Below, one piece after another: positions 1 through 8,014 of a DNA stretch of 48,150 nucleotides. The notes below the pieces were generated by a model that had not been told where the DNA came from, did not search any database, and saw nothing but the letters and a program-made list of their open reading frames with translations. The DNA lies in contig CADEGR010000020.1 in NCBI GenBank assembly GCA_902826935.1, positions 1-48,150 on the forward strand. The letters run 5' to 3'. Position 1 is the stretch's first letter; the number at the start of each line of letters is the position of its first letter. The position numbers and the translations under genes are program-made. Source of the DNA: an uncultured Alphaproteobacteria bacterium (GTDB taxonomy: Bacteria > Pseudomonadota > Alphaproteobacteria > Geminicoccales > Geminicoccaceae).

Positions 1-750
1 AAGCGCGAGGCGATGTTCGCGATCTACGCCTTTTGCCGCGAGGTCGACGACGTCGCCGACGAGCCGGGCGAGGTCGCGGTCAAGCTCGCCGAGCTGGACG
101 CCTGGCGGGCCGAGATCGAGGCCCTCTATCGCGGCCGGCCGACTCGGGCGACCACGCTCGCTTTGCAGGCGCCGGTCGCCCGCTTTGCCCTGCCCAAGGC
201 CGAGTTCCTGGCGATGATCGAGGGCATGACCATGGACGCGCTGGAGCAGATGCGCGCCCCGCCCATGGCCCGGCTGCAGCGCTATTGCCGCTGCGTCGCC
301 GGCACCGTCGGCCTGCTCTCGATGGCGGTGTTCGAGCAGCGCGGCGGCAAGCTGGATCGGGGTGCGCTCGCTTTGGCCGAGGCGCTGCAGCTGACCAACA
401 TCCTGCGCGATCTGGCCGAGGACGCCGCGCGCGGCCGCCTGTATCTGCCGCGCGAGCTGCTCGACCAATATGGCCTGGACGGCGAGGATCCGGCGCGGCT
501 GCTCGCGGATCCCCGCCTCGCCGGCGTCTGCCGGGCGCTCGCGGCCCGGGCCGAGCGCTGCTTCGAGCAGGCCGAGCGCTTGCTCGCGACCGGCGACCGC
601 AAGCGCCTGAAGCCAGCCCTCCTGATGATGGCGGTCTACCGGCTGACGCTCACGCGCCTGATCGAGCGCGGCTGGCAGCGCTTCGACCGGCCGCTGCGGA
701 TCGGCAAGCTCGAGCGGCTCTGGCTCGGGTTGCGGCACAGCCTGCGCTGA
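1..750 (+). CDS. hpnD: Presqualene diphosphate synthase HpnD (5' partial)
   Basis: This is the C-terminal 249 residues of a squalene/phytoene synthase family enzyme; the reading frame is open at base 1, so the start lies outside the window. The family condenses two farnesyl diphosphates, and HpnD makes presqualene diphosphate for hopanoid synthesis. The first aspartate-rich motif is visible near the left edge (CREVDDVADE, visible residues 12-21) and the second at visible residues 137-141 (DLAED, within LRDLAEDAARGR, followed by LYLP). The gene ends 5 bases before the likely GTG start of hpnE, so the two are probably co-transcribed. HpnC is a close paralog, but direct adjacency to hpnE and the usual hpnC-hpnD-hpnE order favour HpnD. 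The family call is firm; the HpnD/HpnC distinction rests on context. Confidence 0.88.
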   Translation, partial: KREAMFAIYAFCREVDDVADEPGEVAVKLAELDAWRAEIEALYRGRPTRATTLALQAPVARFALPKAEFLAMIEGMTMDALEQMRAPPMARLQRYCRCVAGTVGLLSMAVFEQRGGKLDRGALALAEALQLTNILRDLAEDAARGRLYLPRELLDQYGLDGEDPARLLADPRLAGVCRALAARAERCFEQAERLLATGDRKRLKPALLMMAVYRLTLTRLIERGWQRFDRPLRIGKLERLWLGLRHSLR

Positions 751-755
751 ACCCG

Positions 756-2021
756 GTGCCGAGGGTCCATGTGGTCGGCGCCGGGCTCGCCGGCCTGGCG
801 GCCGCCGTGGCCCTGGCCGGGCGCGGCATTGCGGTGGCGCTGCACGAGGCCGCCCCCCAGGCCGGCGGCCGCTGCCGCTCCTATTTCGACCGCCAGCTTG
901 GCTGCGTGATCGACAATGGCAACCATCTGCTGCTCAGCGGCAATCACGCCGCGCTCGGCTATCTGGACGCGATCGGCGCTGGCGACAGCCTGATCGGCCC
1001 GGCCGAGGCGCGCTTCCCGTTCCTCGATCTCGCCAGCGGCCGGCGCTGGACGCTCCGGCCCAATCCTGGCCGCCTGCCGCTCTGGCTGCTGGCCGCCGGC
1101 CGGCGCGTGCCCGGCACGCATCTGGCCGACTACCTCGCCGCCTGGCGCCTGGCGCGCGCCGGCCCGGGCGCCACCGTGGCCGAGTGCCTCACCCCCGGCA
1201 CGGCCGCCTGGATCGGCTTTTGGGAGCCGCTGGCCACCGCGGTCTTGAACACCCCGCCGGAGACAGCATCGGCGCAGCTGCTCTGGGCCGCCTTGCGCGA
1301 CAGCTTCGCCCTGGGCGGCGCCGGCTGCCGGCCGTTGATCGTGCGCGACAGCCTGGCCGCGAGCCTGGTCGAGCCAGCCCTGCGCCAGCTGGCGGGGCAG
1401 GGGGCCAGCGTCACCTTCGGCAGCCGCCTGCGGGCGCTGGAGCTGGCTGACCAGCGGGTCGCCGGCCTCGCCTTCGCCGAGCGCCAGCTCGCCGTGGCGC
1501 CGGGCGACCAGGTGATCCTCGCGCTGCCGCCCGAGCCCTGCCGCGGCCTGCTGCCGGAGCTGCCGGTTCCAACGACCCATCATGCCATCGTCAACGGTCA
1601 TTTCCGCTTGCCAGCACCGGTTCAGCTGGCCGCAGGCGACCGCGTGCTGGGCTTGATCGGCGGCACCGCGCAATGGCTGTTCCTGCGCGACGGCCTCGTC
1701 AGCATCACGGTCAGCGCCGCCGACGCTCTGGCCGAGGCTCCGGCCGAGCAGATCGCCGCGGCCTTGTGGCGGGACACCGCCATGGCCCTCGGCCTGCCGC
1801 CGGACCCGCTGCCGCCCTGGCGGATCGTCAAGGAGAAGCGGGCGACCTTCGCCCAGACGCCGGCCGAGGTGGCGCGCCGGCCGGCCGCCACGACGCGCTA
1901 TGCCAATCTGTGGCTGGCCGGCGACTGGACCGACACCGGCCTGCCGGCGACCATCGAGGGTGCGATCCGCTCCGGCCAGCGCGCCGCCACCATGGCCGCC
2001 GCCCGGCTCGGCCCCGGCTGA
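756..2021 (+). CDS. hpnE: Hydroxysqualene dehydroxylase HpnE
   Basis: A 421-residue flavin amine-oxidase-fold protein. HpnE reduces hydroxysqualene to squalene, the last step of the HpnCDE route that feeds squalene-hopene cyclase. The FAD-binding GAGLAG lies at residues 8-13, followed by AGGRCRS near residue 40 and the C-terminal flavin motif LWLAGDWTDTGLPATIEGA. The open frame runs far upstream inside hpnD in another phase, but the Rossmann strand begins only after position 756. I therefore take GTG at 756 as the start, which gives a normal family length; CTG at 747 is the alternative. It follows hpnD with a 5-base gap. No promoter is visible between them, so expression is probably tied to the upstream hopanoid genes. 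Confidence 0.87.
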   Translation: MPRVHVVGAGLAGLAAAVALAGRGIAVALHEAAPQAGGRCRSYFDRQLGCVIDNGNHLLLSGNHAALGYLDAIGAGDSLIGPAEARFPFLDLASGRRWTLRPNPGRLPLWLLAAGRRVPGTHLADYLAAWRLARAGPGATVAECLTPGTAAWIGFWEPLATAVLNTPPETASAQLLWAALRDSFALGGAGCRPLIVRDSLAASLVEPALRQLAGQGASVTFGSRLRALELADQRVAGLAFAERQLAVAPGDQVILALPPEPCRGLLPELPVPTTHHAIVNGHFRLPAPVQLAAGDRVLGLIGGTAQWLFLRDGLVSITVSAADALAEAPAEQIAAALWRDTAMALGLPPDPLPPWRIVKEKRATFAQTPAEVARRPAATTRYANLWLAGDWTDTGLPATIEGAIRSGQRAATMAAARLGPG

Positions 2022-2079
2022 GGCCCCCGGCCCGCCCACGCAGCTCGCTTGCGCAGCGCCCTGCTTGCGGCGTACACCA

Positions 2080-2252
2080 AACCTTGGTGACGATGGTTCG
2101 AGAGGAACCGACGGGAACACGGTGCGGCCGATCGCGGCCAAATCCGTGGCTGCCCCCGCAACTGTGAGCGGCGAGCCTCGCGTCCGCGCTGGCCACTGGG
2201 CAACTGGGAAGGCTGGACCCGAGGCAGCGACCCGCAAGCCAGGAGACCGATC
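2080..2252 (+). promoter_or_regulatory. Cobalamin (B12) riboswitch aptamer
   Basis: The conserved blocks of a cobalamin aptamer appear in order on the plus strand: GGTG near 2085, GAGGAACCGACGGGAACACGGTGC near 2100-2125 in the expected spacing, CCCGCAACTGTGAGCGG at 2154-2170, GCCACTGG near 2191-2198, CTGGGAAGGC near 2204-2213, and the B12 box CGCAAGCCAGGAGACC at 2233-2248. The class is well established: adenosylcobalamin or a related corrinoid binds and lowers expression of the downstream gene. The next gene is the YncE-like protein at 2380, followed by the S41-like gene, so both are predicted to respond to cellular B12. Edges are approximate. Confidence 0.95.
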
Positions 2253-2379
2253 GTCGCCGGGGAGCCAGATGCGGTGCCGCCGGACGGGGAGGTCCGGCGC
2301 AAGCTTGCGACGCCGGCGCGCCAGAGGGGCGGCGGGCGTGCATCGCAAATGGCATGGGCCGCAGCCAACGGGAGGCTCC
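2253..2379 (+). promoter_or_regulatory. Riboswitch expression platform and leader
   Basis: This is the leader between the B12 box and the YncE-like start codon. It has a 6-bp hairpin CCGGAC/GTCCGG (2280-2285 with 2292-2297) whose loop holds GGGGAG, and a GCAAGCTTGC palindrome at 2299-2308. The ribosome-binding site is GGGAGG at 2370-2375, just before ATG 2380. There is no U-tract, so translational control (masking of the ribosome site) looks more likely than termination. That choice is inference. Confidence 0.45.
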
Positions 2380-3540
2380 ATGTCGTCGCTAGCCAGATCG
2401 TCCCTCGTCGCACTTGCCCTCAGCGCGTCGCTCGGCACCGCCGTCGGCGCCGAGACCGGCATCGACGTGCAGCATGCGCTGTTCGTGCCGAACCGGGCCT
2501 CGGCCAGCATCGCGGTGATCGACATCCGCACCGACCAGGTCGTCGCCACCTTGCCGGTCGGCAACGTGCCCCATCAGGTCGCGGTCTCCGACATCACCAA
2601 CCAGATGGTCGCGACCAACACCGCCGACGACACGATCACGATCGTCGATCTGGCCAGCGGCGCCAGCCGCACCATGCCGCTCGCCCATGAGCCCGAGCAT
2701 ATGGAGCTGGGCCCCGACGGCCACACCCTCGCGATCGGCAATATCGGCGCCGGCGCGGTCTCGCTGGTGGCCTTGCCCGAGGGCAGGGAGCTGCATCGTG
2801 TGACCGGCCTCAGCCAGCCGCACAACCTCACCTTCAGCCCTGATGGCAAGCGACTCTATGTCGCCAATCTCGGCGCCAACCATGTTAGCGTGGTCGACGT
2901 GGCGGCCGGCCGGGTGGTCGACGAGATCCAGGTGGCGCCGCCGGTCGAGGTCGCCAGCCGGCAGCCGGCCGATGGCGAGTATCAGGGCATCATCAACGTC
3001 ACCAGGACGCCCGACGGCCGGCTTGGCTTCGCCGCCCATGGCGAGGGCAATCGCCTGGCGGTGCTCGACCTGCGCACCGGCGTGGTCAAGAAGACGCTGG
3101 AGCTGGGCGAGCTGCCCTGGCGCGCCTACAGCACCGCCGATGGCCGCTACATGCTGGTGCCCAACAATGGCGATGCGACCTTGTCGATCATCGCGACCGC
3201 GGATCAGTCGGTGGTGGCGACCCTGCCGTCGGCCGAGGACATCACCGGCGTCAACACCGGCTGGTTCGAGACGACCGCCTTCGCGCTCAGCCGGGCCGAG
3301 AAGAAGGCCATGGTCTATGACCTCACCAGCCTCAGCGCTGCCGGCGAGATCGCGCTGCCCGGCACGCCCGAGACCGGCGTCACCACGCCCGACGGCACCA
3401 AGCTCTATGTCGCCTTGAGCGACACCGATCAGGTCGCCGTGATCGACGTGCGCACGCGCCAGCTGGTCAAGACCATCGACCAGGTCGGCGACGAGCCTTG
3501 GGGCGTCACGCTCGAAGGTGCGATGAACTACTGCCACTGA
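2380..3540 (+). CDS. Secreted YncE-like (YVTN) beta-propeller protein
   Basis: A 386-residue protein with an N-terminal signal peptide (residues 1-24, ending TAVGAE) followed by repeated beta-propeller blades. Blades are visible as LFVPNRASASIAVIDI, DGKRLYVANLGANHVSVVDV and DGTKLYVALSDTDQVAVIDV, each followed by a turn-and-threshold segment such as VVATLPVGNVPHQVAV. This is the YncE/YVTN 7-bladed family: periplasmic proteins often regulated by metals, with no agreed biochemical activity. The C-terminus is unusual, ending MNYCH. ATG 2380 has a GGGAGG site upstream. It is the first gene behind the cobalamin riboswitch and overlaps or abuts the S41-like gene. A role in handling cobalt, corrinoid or another metal is suggested by the regulation only. 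Confidence 0.85.
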   Translation: MSSLARSSLVALALSASLGTAVGAETGIDVQHALFVPNRASASIAVIDIRTDQVVATLPVGNVPHQVAVSDITNQMVATNTADDTITIVDLASGASRTMPLAHEPEHMELGPDGHTLAIGNIGAGAVSLVALPEGRELHRVTGLSQPHNLTFSPDGKRLYVANLGANHVSVVDVAAGRVVDEIQVAPPVEVASRQPADGEYQGIINVTRTPDGRLGFAAHGEGNRLAVLDLRTGVVKKTLELGELPWRAYSTADGRYMLVPNNGDATLSIIATADQSVVATLPSAEDITGVNTGWFETTAFALSRAEKKAMVYDLTSLSAAGEIALPGTPETGVTTPDGTKLYVALSDTDQVAVIDVRTRQLVKTIDQVGDEPWGVTLEGAMNYCH

Positions 3541-4355
3541 GCCCATGGCGCGGAGCGGCGGCGGCGGCGCTGGGCTGGGCCTGGCTGGCGCTGCCGCCGC
3601 TACCGGCCGTCGGCGCCGGCCAGGCCGCGCAACCCCCGACACTCCATTCGACCGAAGAGATCGGCCGGCATCTCGCCGCCCTGCAGGCCCGCTGCGGCGA
3701 AGGCGAAGCCTGCCTGCGGGCCGGCCTTGCCGATTCGCTGCCGGCCAGCCTGCTGCAGCCGCTGCCACCGCCGGACAGCGATCGCATCCGCTGGGCGAGC
3801 TCGCTGCCCTCGCTCGGCCAGGTCATCCAGCTCGATGCCGCCACCCGCCTGATCGCTCTGGACCGCTTCGGCCGCCGCGTGCTCCAGGAGCTGCCGGCGG
3901 CCTTGCCCGGGCAAGGCGCCCTGGTGCTCGATCTGCGCGCCAATCAGGGCGGCGATCTAGCCCGCATGCTCAAGGTCGCCGGCTGGTTCACCGGCGGGAT
4001 CAAGGGTGCCATGCGCCGGGCGGCGGCCGGTCAGGTCGAGCTGCTGGATGTGCCGGCTCCCGCTGGCCAGCCGTTTCGCGGCAGGCTGACCGTGCTGATC
4101 GGACCCGCCACCGCAAGCAGCGCCGAAGCGCTGGCGGCACTGCTCCGCCGGCATGCCGGGGCCGCCATCTTGGGCGCGCCCAGTGCCGGCAAGACCTATC
4201 TGCAGACGATCTGGCCGCTCGGCCAAGCCTGGCAGGTGCTGGTGCCGACCGCGGCGATCAGCCTGCCGGAGGCCGGCTGGACCGGCGGCCTGCGCCCGGA
4301 CGGACCGCTCCCGCCAGACTGGGCGGCCCTCATGCGCCCGCGAGAATCGCCATGA
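3498..4355 (+). CDS. Exported S41 (C-terminal-processing) protease-like protein
   Basis: About 285 residues if TTG 3498 is used. A hydrophobic export segment lies at residues 19-40. The second half matches the S41 fold: LVLDLRANQGGDL (142-154), TASSAEAL with the candidate nucleophile Ser208, and GAPSAGKTYL with candidate Lys232. Both residues of the Ser-Lys dyad are therefore present, but no PDZ domain is seen and the N-terminal part is short, so this is a minimal family member. The start is uncertain: TTG 3498 overlaps the YncE-like gene by 43 bases, while CTG 3531 or 3537 would remove most of the overlap. It is probably translated from the riboswitch-controlled message. Its 3' end overlaps the convergent HupE-like gene by 26 bases. 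Confidence 0.68.
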   Translation: MGRHARRCDELLPLSPWRGAAAAALGWAWLALPPLPAVGAGQAAQPPTLHSTEEIGRHLAALQARCGEGEACLRAGLADSLPASLLQPLPPPDSDRIRWASSLPSLGQVIQLDAATRLIALDRFGRRVLQELPAALPGQGALVLDLRANQGGDLARMLKVAGWFTGGIKGAMRRAAAGQVELLDVPAPAGQPFRGRLTVLIGPATASSAEALAALLRRHAGAAILGAPSAGKTYLQTIWPLGQAWQVLVPTAAISLPEAGWTGGLRPDGPLPPDWAALMRPRESP

Positions 4356-4953
4356 CGGCCGAGGCTGACAGCACCAGGCCCACCGCCGCGACCACGACCG
4401 CGGTTAGCCGCCAGGCGAGCTTGCCGGACTCCGAGCCGGCGCCCAGCCGTTCCATGATGGAGGAGACCGCCACGATCAGCGCCATCTGGGCGATCACGCA
4501 GGCCACCACGAAGGCGACCAGCGGCACCGGCCCGGCCCCCAGGATGGCGCCAGCATAGAGATAGCCGTGGATGATGCCGGCGATCAGCGCGCCCGCGAAC
4601 CACAGCGACAGCGGCAGGCCGACGTTCATCAAGAGGACGGCACCCAGCCCCAGGATCGAGAGCGCCGCCAACGTGCCGGCATAAGGCAGATCGCCACCGC
4701 CGACCCGGAAGGCGAGCCCGACCAGGCTGGCCGCGACGAAGGCCACCGGCAGATACCAGGGCTTGGGCAGGCGCAGGGCGGCGAGGCCGAGGCCGATCAT
4801 GAAGATCAGATGCGGCGCGCCCAGGAGCGGCGCGCTGATGCCGGCCAGCAGCGCGTCGCCCGCGGCCATGACCGGCACCGCGTCGGCCGCCCAGGCCGGG
4901 GCGATGCCATGGGCCAGCCAGAGCCACGCCGCCATGCGGACCAAGCTTGCCAT
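4330..4953 (-). CDS. HupE/UreJ-family membrane protein
   Basis: A 207-residue, very hydrophobic protein with a signal-like N-terminus (AWLWLAHGIAPAWAA) and about six further membrane segments. The family includes nickel/cobalt transporters whose first segment carries HPxxGxDH. Here the aligned stretch is APLLGAPH (41-48): the first His is Ala, the Asp is Pro, and only the final His48 remains. A second family feature, GIIHGYLYAG, is kept. ATG 4953 has GAGG a few bases upstream. It is convergent with the riboswitch-controlled pair, overlapping the end of the S41-like gene. No riboswitch is visible in its own upstream region (4954-5047). Metal transport is plausible from family and context, but the motif loss makes the substrate unsure. 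Confidence 0.8.
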   Translation of the reverse strand: MASLVRMAAWLWLAHGIAPAWAADAVPVMAAGDALLAGISAPLLGAPHLIFMIGLGLAALRLPKPWYLPVAFVAASLVGLAFRVGGGDLPYAGTLAALSILGLGAVLLMNVGLPLSLWFAGALIAGIIHGYLYAGAILGAGPVPLVAFVVACVIAQMALIVAVSSIMERLGAGSESGKLAWRLTAVVVAAVGLVLSASAVMAILAGA

Positions 4954-5047
4954 CCTGCCTCATCCTCAAAGTGAACTGCCGCCCACCGCGAGCGACGATC
5001 GGTGTGCGTATAGAGCAGTTTGTACGCTCAGGTTAAGTCCATTGGCC

Positions 5048-5074
5048 AAAAAAAGAGGGCCGCGGATGCGGCCC
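5048..5074 (-). terminator. Rho-independent terminator of the cyclase gene
   Basis: A perfect 7-bp stem GGGCCGC/GCGGCCC (5057-5063 with 5068-5074, loop GGAT) is followed, reading the minus strand, by a short spacer and seven U (A-run at 5048-5054). It lies 23 bases after the stop of the cyclase-family gene. Confidence 0.9.
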
Positions 5075-5097
5075 AGGTCGTTTGCTGCGCGGGGGCG

Positions 5098-6162
5098 CTA
5101 GCGGATCGCGATCGGCGAGCCGTTCGAGCCGGTCGCGCCGGTGATCGGCGAGGGGCTGAAGATGTAGGTGAAGACATAGGTCTTGTCGTCAGCCAGCTGC
5201 TTGAGCGCCAGGTTCTCCTGGTTGACGATGCCGTGCCGGGTCTGCAGGAACTGGTGCAGGCAGAACACGCAGCCGGGCTCGTCCGGATAGGGCACCGGGT
5301 CGGTCGCCGCCCAATTGTCGCCGCCGGTGGCACCGACCTTGATCTCCTCGGCCACCCACCGGGCCACGTCCAGGCAGATGCCAGGCTGGCCGTCATTGAA
5401 CACCGCCGGGTTTTCCCAGTGGCTTTCCCAGCCATAGCGGAACAGGACGATGTCGCCCTCCATGAACTTGAAGTCCGCCATGCCCTGCAGCTCCAGGGCC
5501 TTCTTGACGTCGTCCATCGAGGCGCACTCGCCCTTCTTCATGGATTCGACGCCACGCGCCGCCGCGAAATCGAACAGGATGCCGCGGCCGACGATCGGAT
5601 GCAGCTTCTCGGCGCCGAGCTTGGTCAGGCCATAGGCGGTCGCGAAATCGGACTCCTTGTGGCCGTTGTAGAAGATCATCTTGTCGCGTTCGCCATTGGG
5701 TCCGACCTGCACGCCGATATGGCCAAGCCCGTCGAACTGGGTGCCGACCTGGCTGATCTCGGTCGCCAGGAAGTCGTCGTGCCAGACCACGCTATTGCCG
5801 CCGAACGGGCCGCCGCTGGGCGTGCCGGGAATCCGCAAGACCCATTTGCGCTGACCGAACAGCGGCATCTTGTCGTTGTATTCGTGGCCGAGCTTGTAGA
5901 CCTTGCCCTCCTTGGTCTCGGCCAGGCCGCGCTTGACCACCTCGGGCTTGGTGAACCAGTTGGTCGAGCCGGCCTCGTCGTCAGCGCCCCATTGCTCGTT
6001 CGGCCACCATTTGCTGCCCAGCGGCGTCTCCATGGTGTCGCCATCGACCCAAGGCTTGCCCGCGCAGTCCTTCCAGTTTTCCGCCGAGCATTCGGCAGCG
6101 GCCATGCCGCTCCACAGCAAGAGCGGGCTCGCCGCGGCCACGATCACTCCGAGCTTCAGCAT
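5098..6162 (-). CDS. Periplasmic cyclase-family (kynurenine-formamidase-like) hydrolase
   Basis: A 354-residue protein with a clear signal peptide (residues 1-24, cleavage after GMAAA). The start is ATG 6162 with GGGAGG upstream, not the much earlier in-frame ATG. The body matches the cyclase/putative metal-dependent hydrolase family related to kynurenine formamidase. The family's HxGTHxDxPxH metal motif appears here as VGTQFDGLGH (139-148), so the ligand His after GT is Gln142 while Asp144 and His148 are kept. A Gln at this place occurs in a sub-branch of the family, so it may be a different metal site rather than an inactive enzyme. A strong terminator follows the gene. The phosphotransferase upstream is 97 bases away on the same strand. 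Substrate unknown. Confidence 0.82.
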   Translation of the reverse strand: MLKLGVIVAAASPLLLWSGMAAAECSAENWKDCAGKPWVDGDTMETPLGSKWWPNEQWGADDEAGSTNWFTKPEVVKRGLAETKEGKVYKLGHEYNDKMPLFGQRKWVLRIPGTPSGGPFGGNSVVWHDDFLATEISQVGTQFDGLGHIGVQVGPNGERDKMIFYNGHKESDFATAYGLTKLGAEKLHPIVGRGILFDFAAARGVESMKKGECASMDDVKKALELQGMADFKFMEGDIVLFRYGWESHWENPAVFNDGQPGICLDVARWVAEEIKVGATGGDNWAATDPVPYPDEPGCVFCLHQFLQTRHGIVNQENLALKQLADDKTYVFTYIFSPSPITGATGSNGSPIAIR

Positions 6163-6259
6163 GCGTTGCCTCCCCTGTTGCTTGTTGCTTATGGAGAAAT
6201 TGTAACCTTCCGGCGGGGCAGGGCCAACCGCTAAGGCGATCCTGGCCGGGCGCGCCCGC

Positions 6260-7288
6260 TCAGGCGGTGGGCTCGACCAGGCCCCAGGCGAGCTTGGCGA
6301 AGGCGACGCTGAGCCCGCCGACCCGATCGGCGTCGGCGCTGGCCGCATTGCCCTGGCGGGCGCGCTGCGCGATGCCCTCGAAGATCACCGCGAAGCGGAA
6401 CATCGAGAACGCCAGGTGGAAGCTGGTGATGCCGCTGCTGCGGCCGGTCCGCCGGCAGTAGCTGGCGACGTAATCCTCGACCGTCGGGATGCCGAGCGCG
6501 GCGAGGTCGAGCCCGGCGATGCCGTGATACATCGCGGGCGTCGCGTGCCAGAACAGGCAATTGAAGGCCAGGTCGGCCAGCGGATGACCGAGGGTCGAGA
6601 GCTCCCAGTCGAGCAGCGCGATCACCCGCGGCTCGCTCGGGTGGAACATCAGATTGCCCAGCCGGTAGTCGCCATGGACGATCGTGGTCACGTCGTCGCC
6701 CTCCGGCAGATGCGCCGGCAGCCAGGCGATCAGCTGCTCGATCTCGGCGATCTCGCGGGTCTTGGAGGCCTGCCATTGCCGGGTCCAGCGATCGATCTGG
6801 CGCTGGAAGTAGTTGCCGGGCTTGCCGAAGCTCGCAAGCCCCAGCGCCTGCCAGTCGACCAGATGCAGCCGGGCCAGCACGTCGTTCATCGAATCATACA
6901 TCGCCGCCCGCTCGGCCGGGGTCACGCCCGGCAGCGCGGAATCGTGGAACACCCGGCCGTCCAGCGCCTCCATGACGTAGAACATCCGGCCCAGCACGCT
7001 GCGGTCGGTGCACAGATGCAGCATGCGCGGCACCGGCACCGCGCTGTCCGCCAGCGCCGCCTGCACGCGGTACTCGCGATCGACCGCATGGGCCGAGGGC
7101 AGGATCTCGCCAGCCGGCTGCAGCCGTAGAATTATGTTTTGAGTGCCGTAGCTTAGACGATAGGTTGGATTTGATTGACCGCCGCCGATCGCCTCGAGGG
7201 CCTGCAGCGCGCCCAGCGGGCCAAGGGCTTGCTCGAGATGAGCGGTAAGGCTGGCCAGATCAAACGGCACCTCGGGCTGTTGCTGCAT
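6260..7288 (-). CDS. APH/ACAD10-like phosphotransferase
   Basis: A 342-residue protein of the aminoglycoside-phosphotransferase kinase fold. The Brenner-type catalytic loop is intact, VHGDYRLGNLMF with His205, Asp207 and Asn212, and the metal-binding Asp227 lies in ALLDWELS. The overall pattern (GGQSNPTYRL near residue 37, EALDGRVF near 107) is that of the branch found at the N-terminus of acyl-CoA dehydrogenases 10/11 and beside fatty-acid degradation genes in bacteria, not of true antibiotic-resistance kinases. No acyl-CoA dehydrogenase lies nearby. ATG 7288 is preferred because AGGA lies 9 bases upstream; GTG 7294 is the alternative. Substrate is unknown. Confidence 0.83.
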   Translation of the reverse strand: MQQQPEVPFDLASLTAHLEQALGPLGALQALEAIGGGQSNPTYRLSYGTQNIILRLQPAGEILPSAHAVDREYRVQAALADSAVPVPRMLHLCTDRSVLGRMFYVMEALDGRVFHDSALPGVTPAERAAMYDSMNDVLARLHLVDWQALGLASFGKPGNYFQRQIDRWTRQWQASKTREIAEIEQLIAWLPAHLPEGDDVTTIVHGDYRLGNLMFHPSEPRVIALLDWELSTLGHPLADLAFNCLFWHATPAMYHGIAGLDLAALGIPTVEDYVASYCRRTGRSSGITSFHLAFSMFRFAVIFEGIAQRARQGNAASADADRVGGLSVAFAKLAWGLVEPTA

Positions 7289-7393
7289 GGTCACAGATCC
7301 TGATCCTGAGCACAGTCCGGACGTGAGCTGGAGGAACCACGCACGGCGGCTCGCGTTGCACAGGTGCTAACATTCGCAGGGAGAGAACGCGAT

Positions 7394-7993
7394 ATGAAGC
7401 AGGCACTTCTGATGGGCAGCGCGATAATGCTGGCGTTGGCGCCAGTTGCAGCGCAGGCACAATCAACCACTGATTACCTGAGAGGTAGTGACGTCGATCT
7501 GTCGATCAATCAGGATGCGCTGGAGGCCATCTTTACCCGCGATGCCCGGGCGGTCGGTCTGCCTGGCCAGGACTTGTCGCTGGGGCTGCTCCTGAGCGAG
7601 GACCGGGATATCGTCGCCCAGGGTGCCGTGATGGTGCCGACGTCGGTCGATGCCGGCCTGCCGGTCACCTTCCGCTTCGGCGGCAAGGCGATCTTCGGCC
7701 TGCTGGAAGGTGGCGACGACGTGGTGGCGCTGGCCCCTGGCGCGGAGGCGAGGTTCAACCTGCGCGCCGGCCGGCCGATGGCGGTGGTCGGCAACATCTT
7801 CTACTCGCCCGACATCCTGACCTTCGGCAATGCCGACCATGTCGTGGATGCCAACGTGCGCTACGAGGTTGGCTTCACCGACCAGGCGACCGGCTATGTC
7901 GGCTACCGGTACCTGAACTTCGATCGCAACTCGGGCGGTGGCGACGACGACATCGTGAATGGTCTGCAGGTCGGCGTGCGCTTCGCCTTCTAG
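7394..7993 (+). CDS. YfaZ-like outer-membrane beta-barrel protein
   Basis: A 199-residue protein with a signal peptide (residues 1-22, ending PVAAQAQ) and alternating amphipathic strands. It ends GVRFAF, the terminal aromatic expected by the beta-barrel assembly machinery. Spacing and motifs such as the FGGKAIFGL strand, the NIFYSP segment and YVGYRYLNF fit the small YfaZ family of outer-membrane proteins of unknown function. ATG 7394 is preceded by GGGAGAG about 8 bases upstream; an earlier in-frame start at 7364 would only add residues before the signal peptide. It stands alone between divergent and convergent neighbours. Confidence 0.72.
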   Translation: MKQALLMGSAIMLALAPVAAQAQSTTDYLRGSDVDLSINQDALEAIFTRDARAVGLPGQDLSLGLLLSEDRDIVAQGAVMVPTSVDAGLPVTFRFGGKAIFGLLEGGDDVVALAPGAEARFNLRAGRPMAVVGNIFYSPDILTFGNADHVVDANVRYEVGFTDQATGYVGYRYLNFDRNSGGGDDDIVNGLQVGVRFAF

Positions 7994-8014
7994 CCGATCG
8001 GCCAAGAGCGGCGC

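Noticed and set aside
33-2021. 662-codon frame suggesting an HpnD-HpnE fusion
   Set aside because: The upstream part is an out-of-phase reading of hpnD with no family residues; HpnE similarity begins only after GTG 756.
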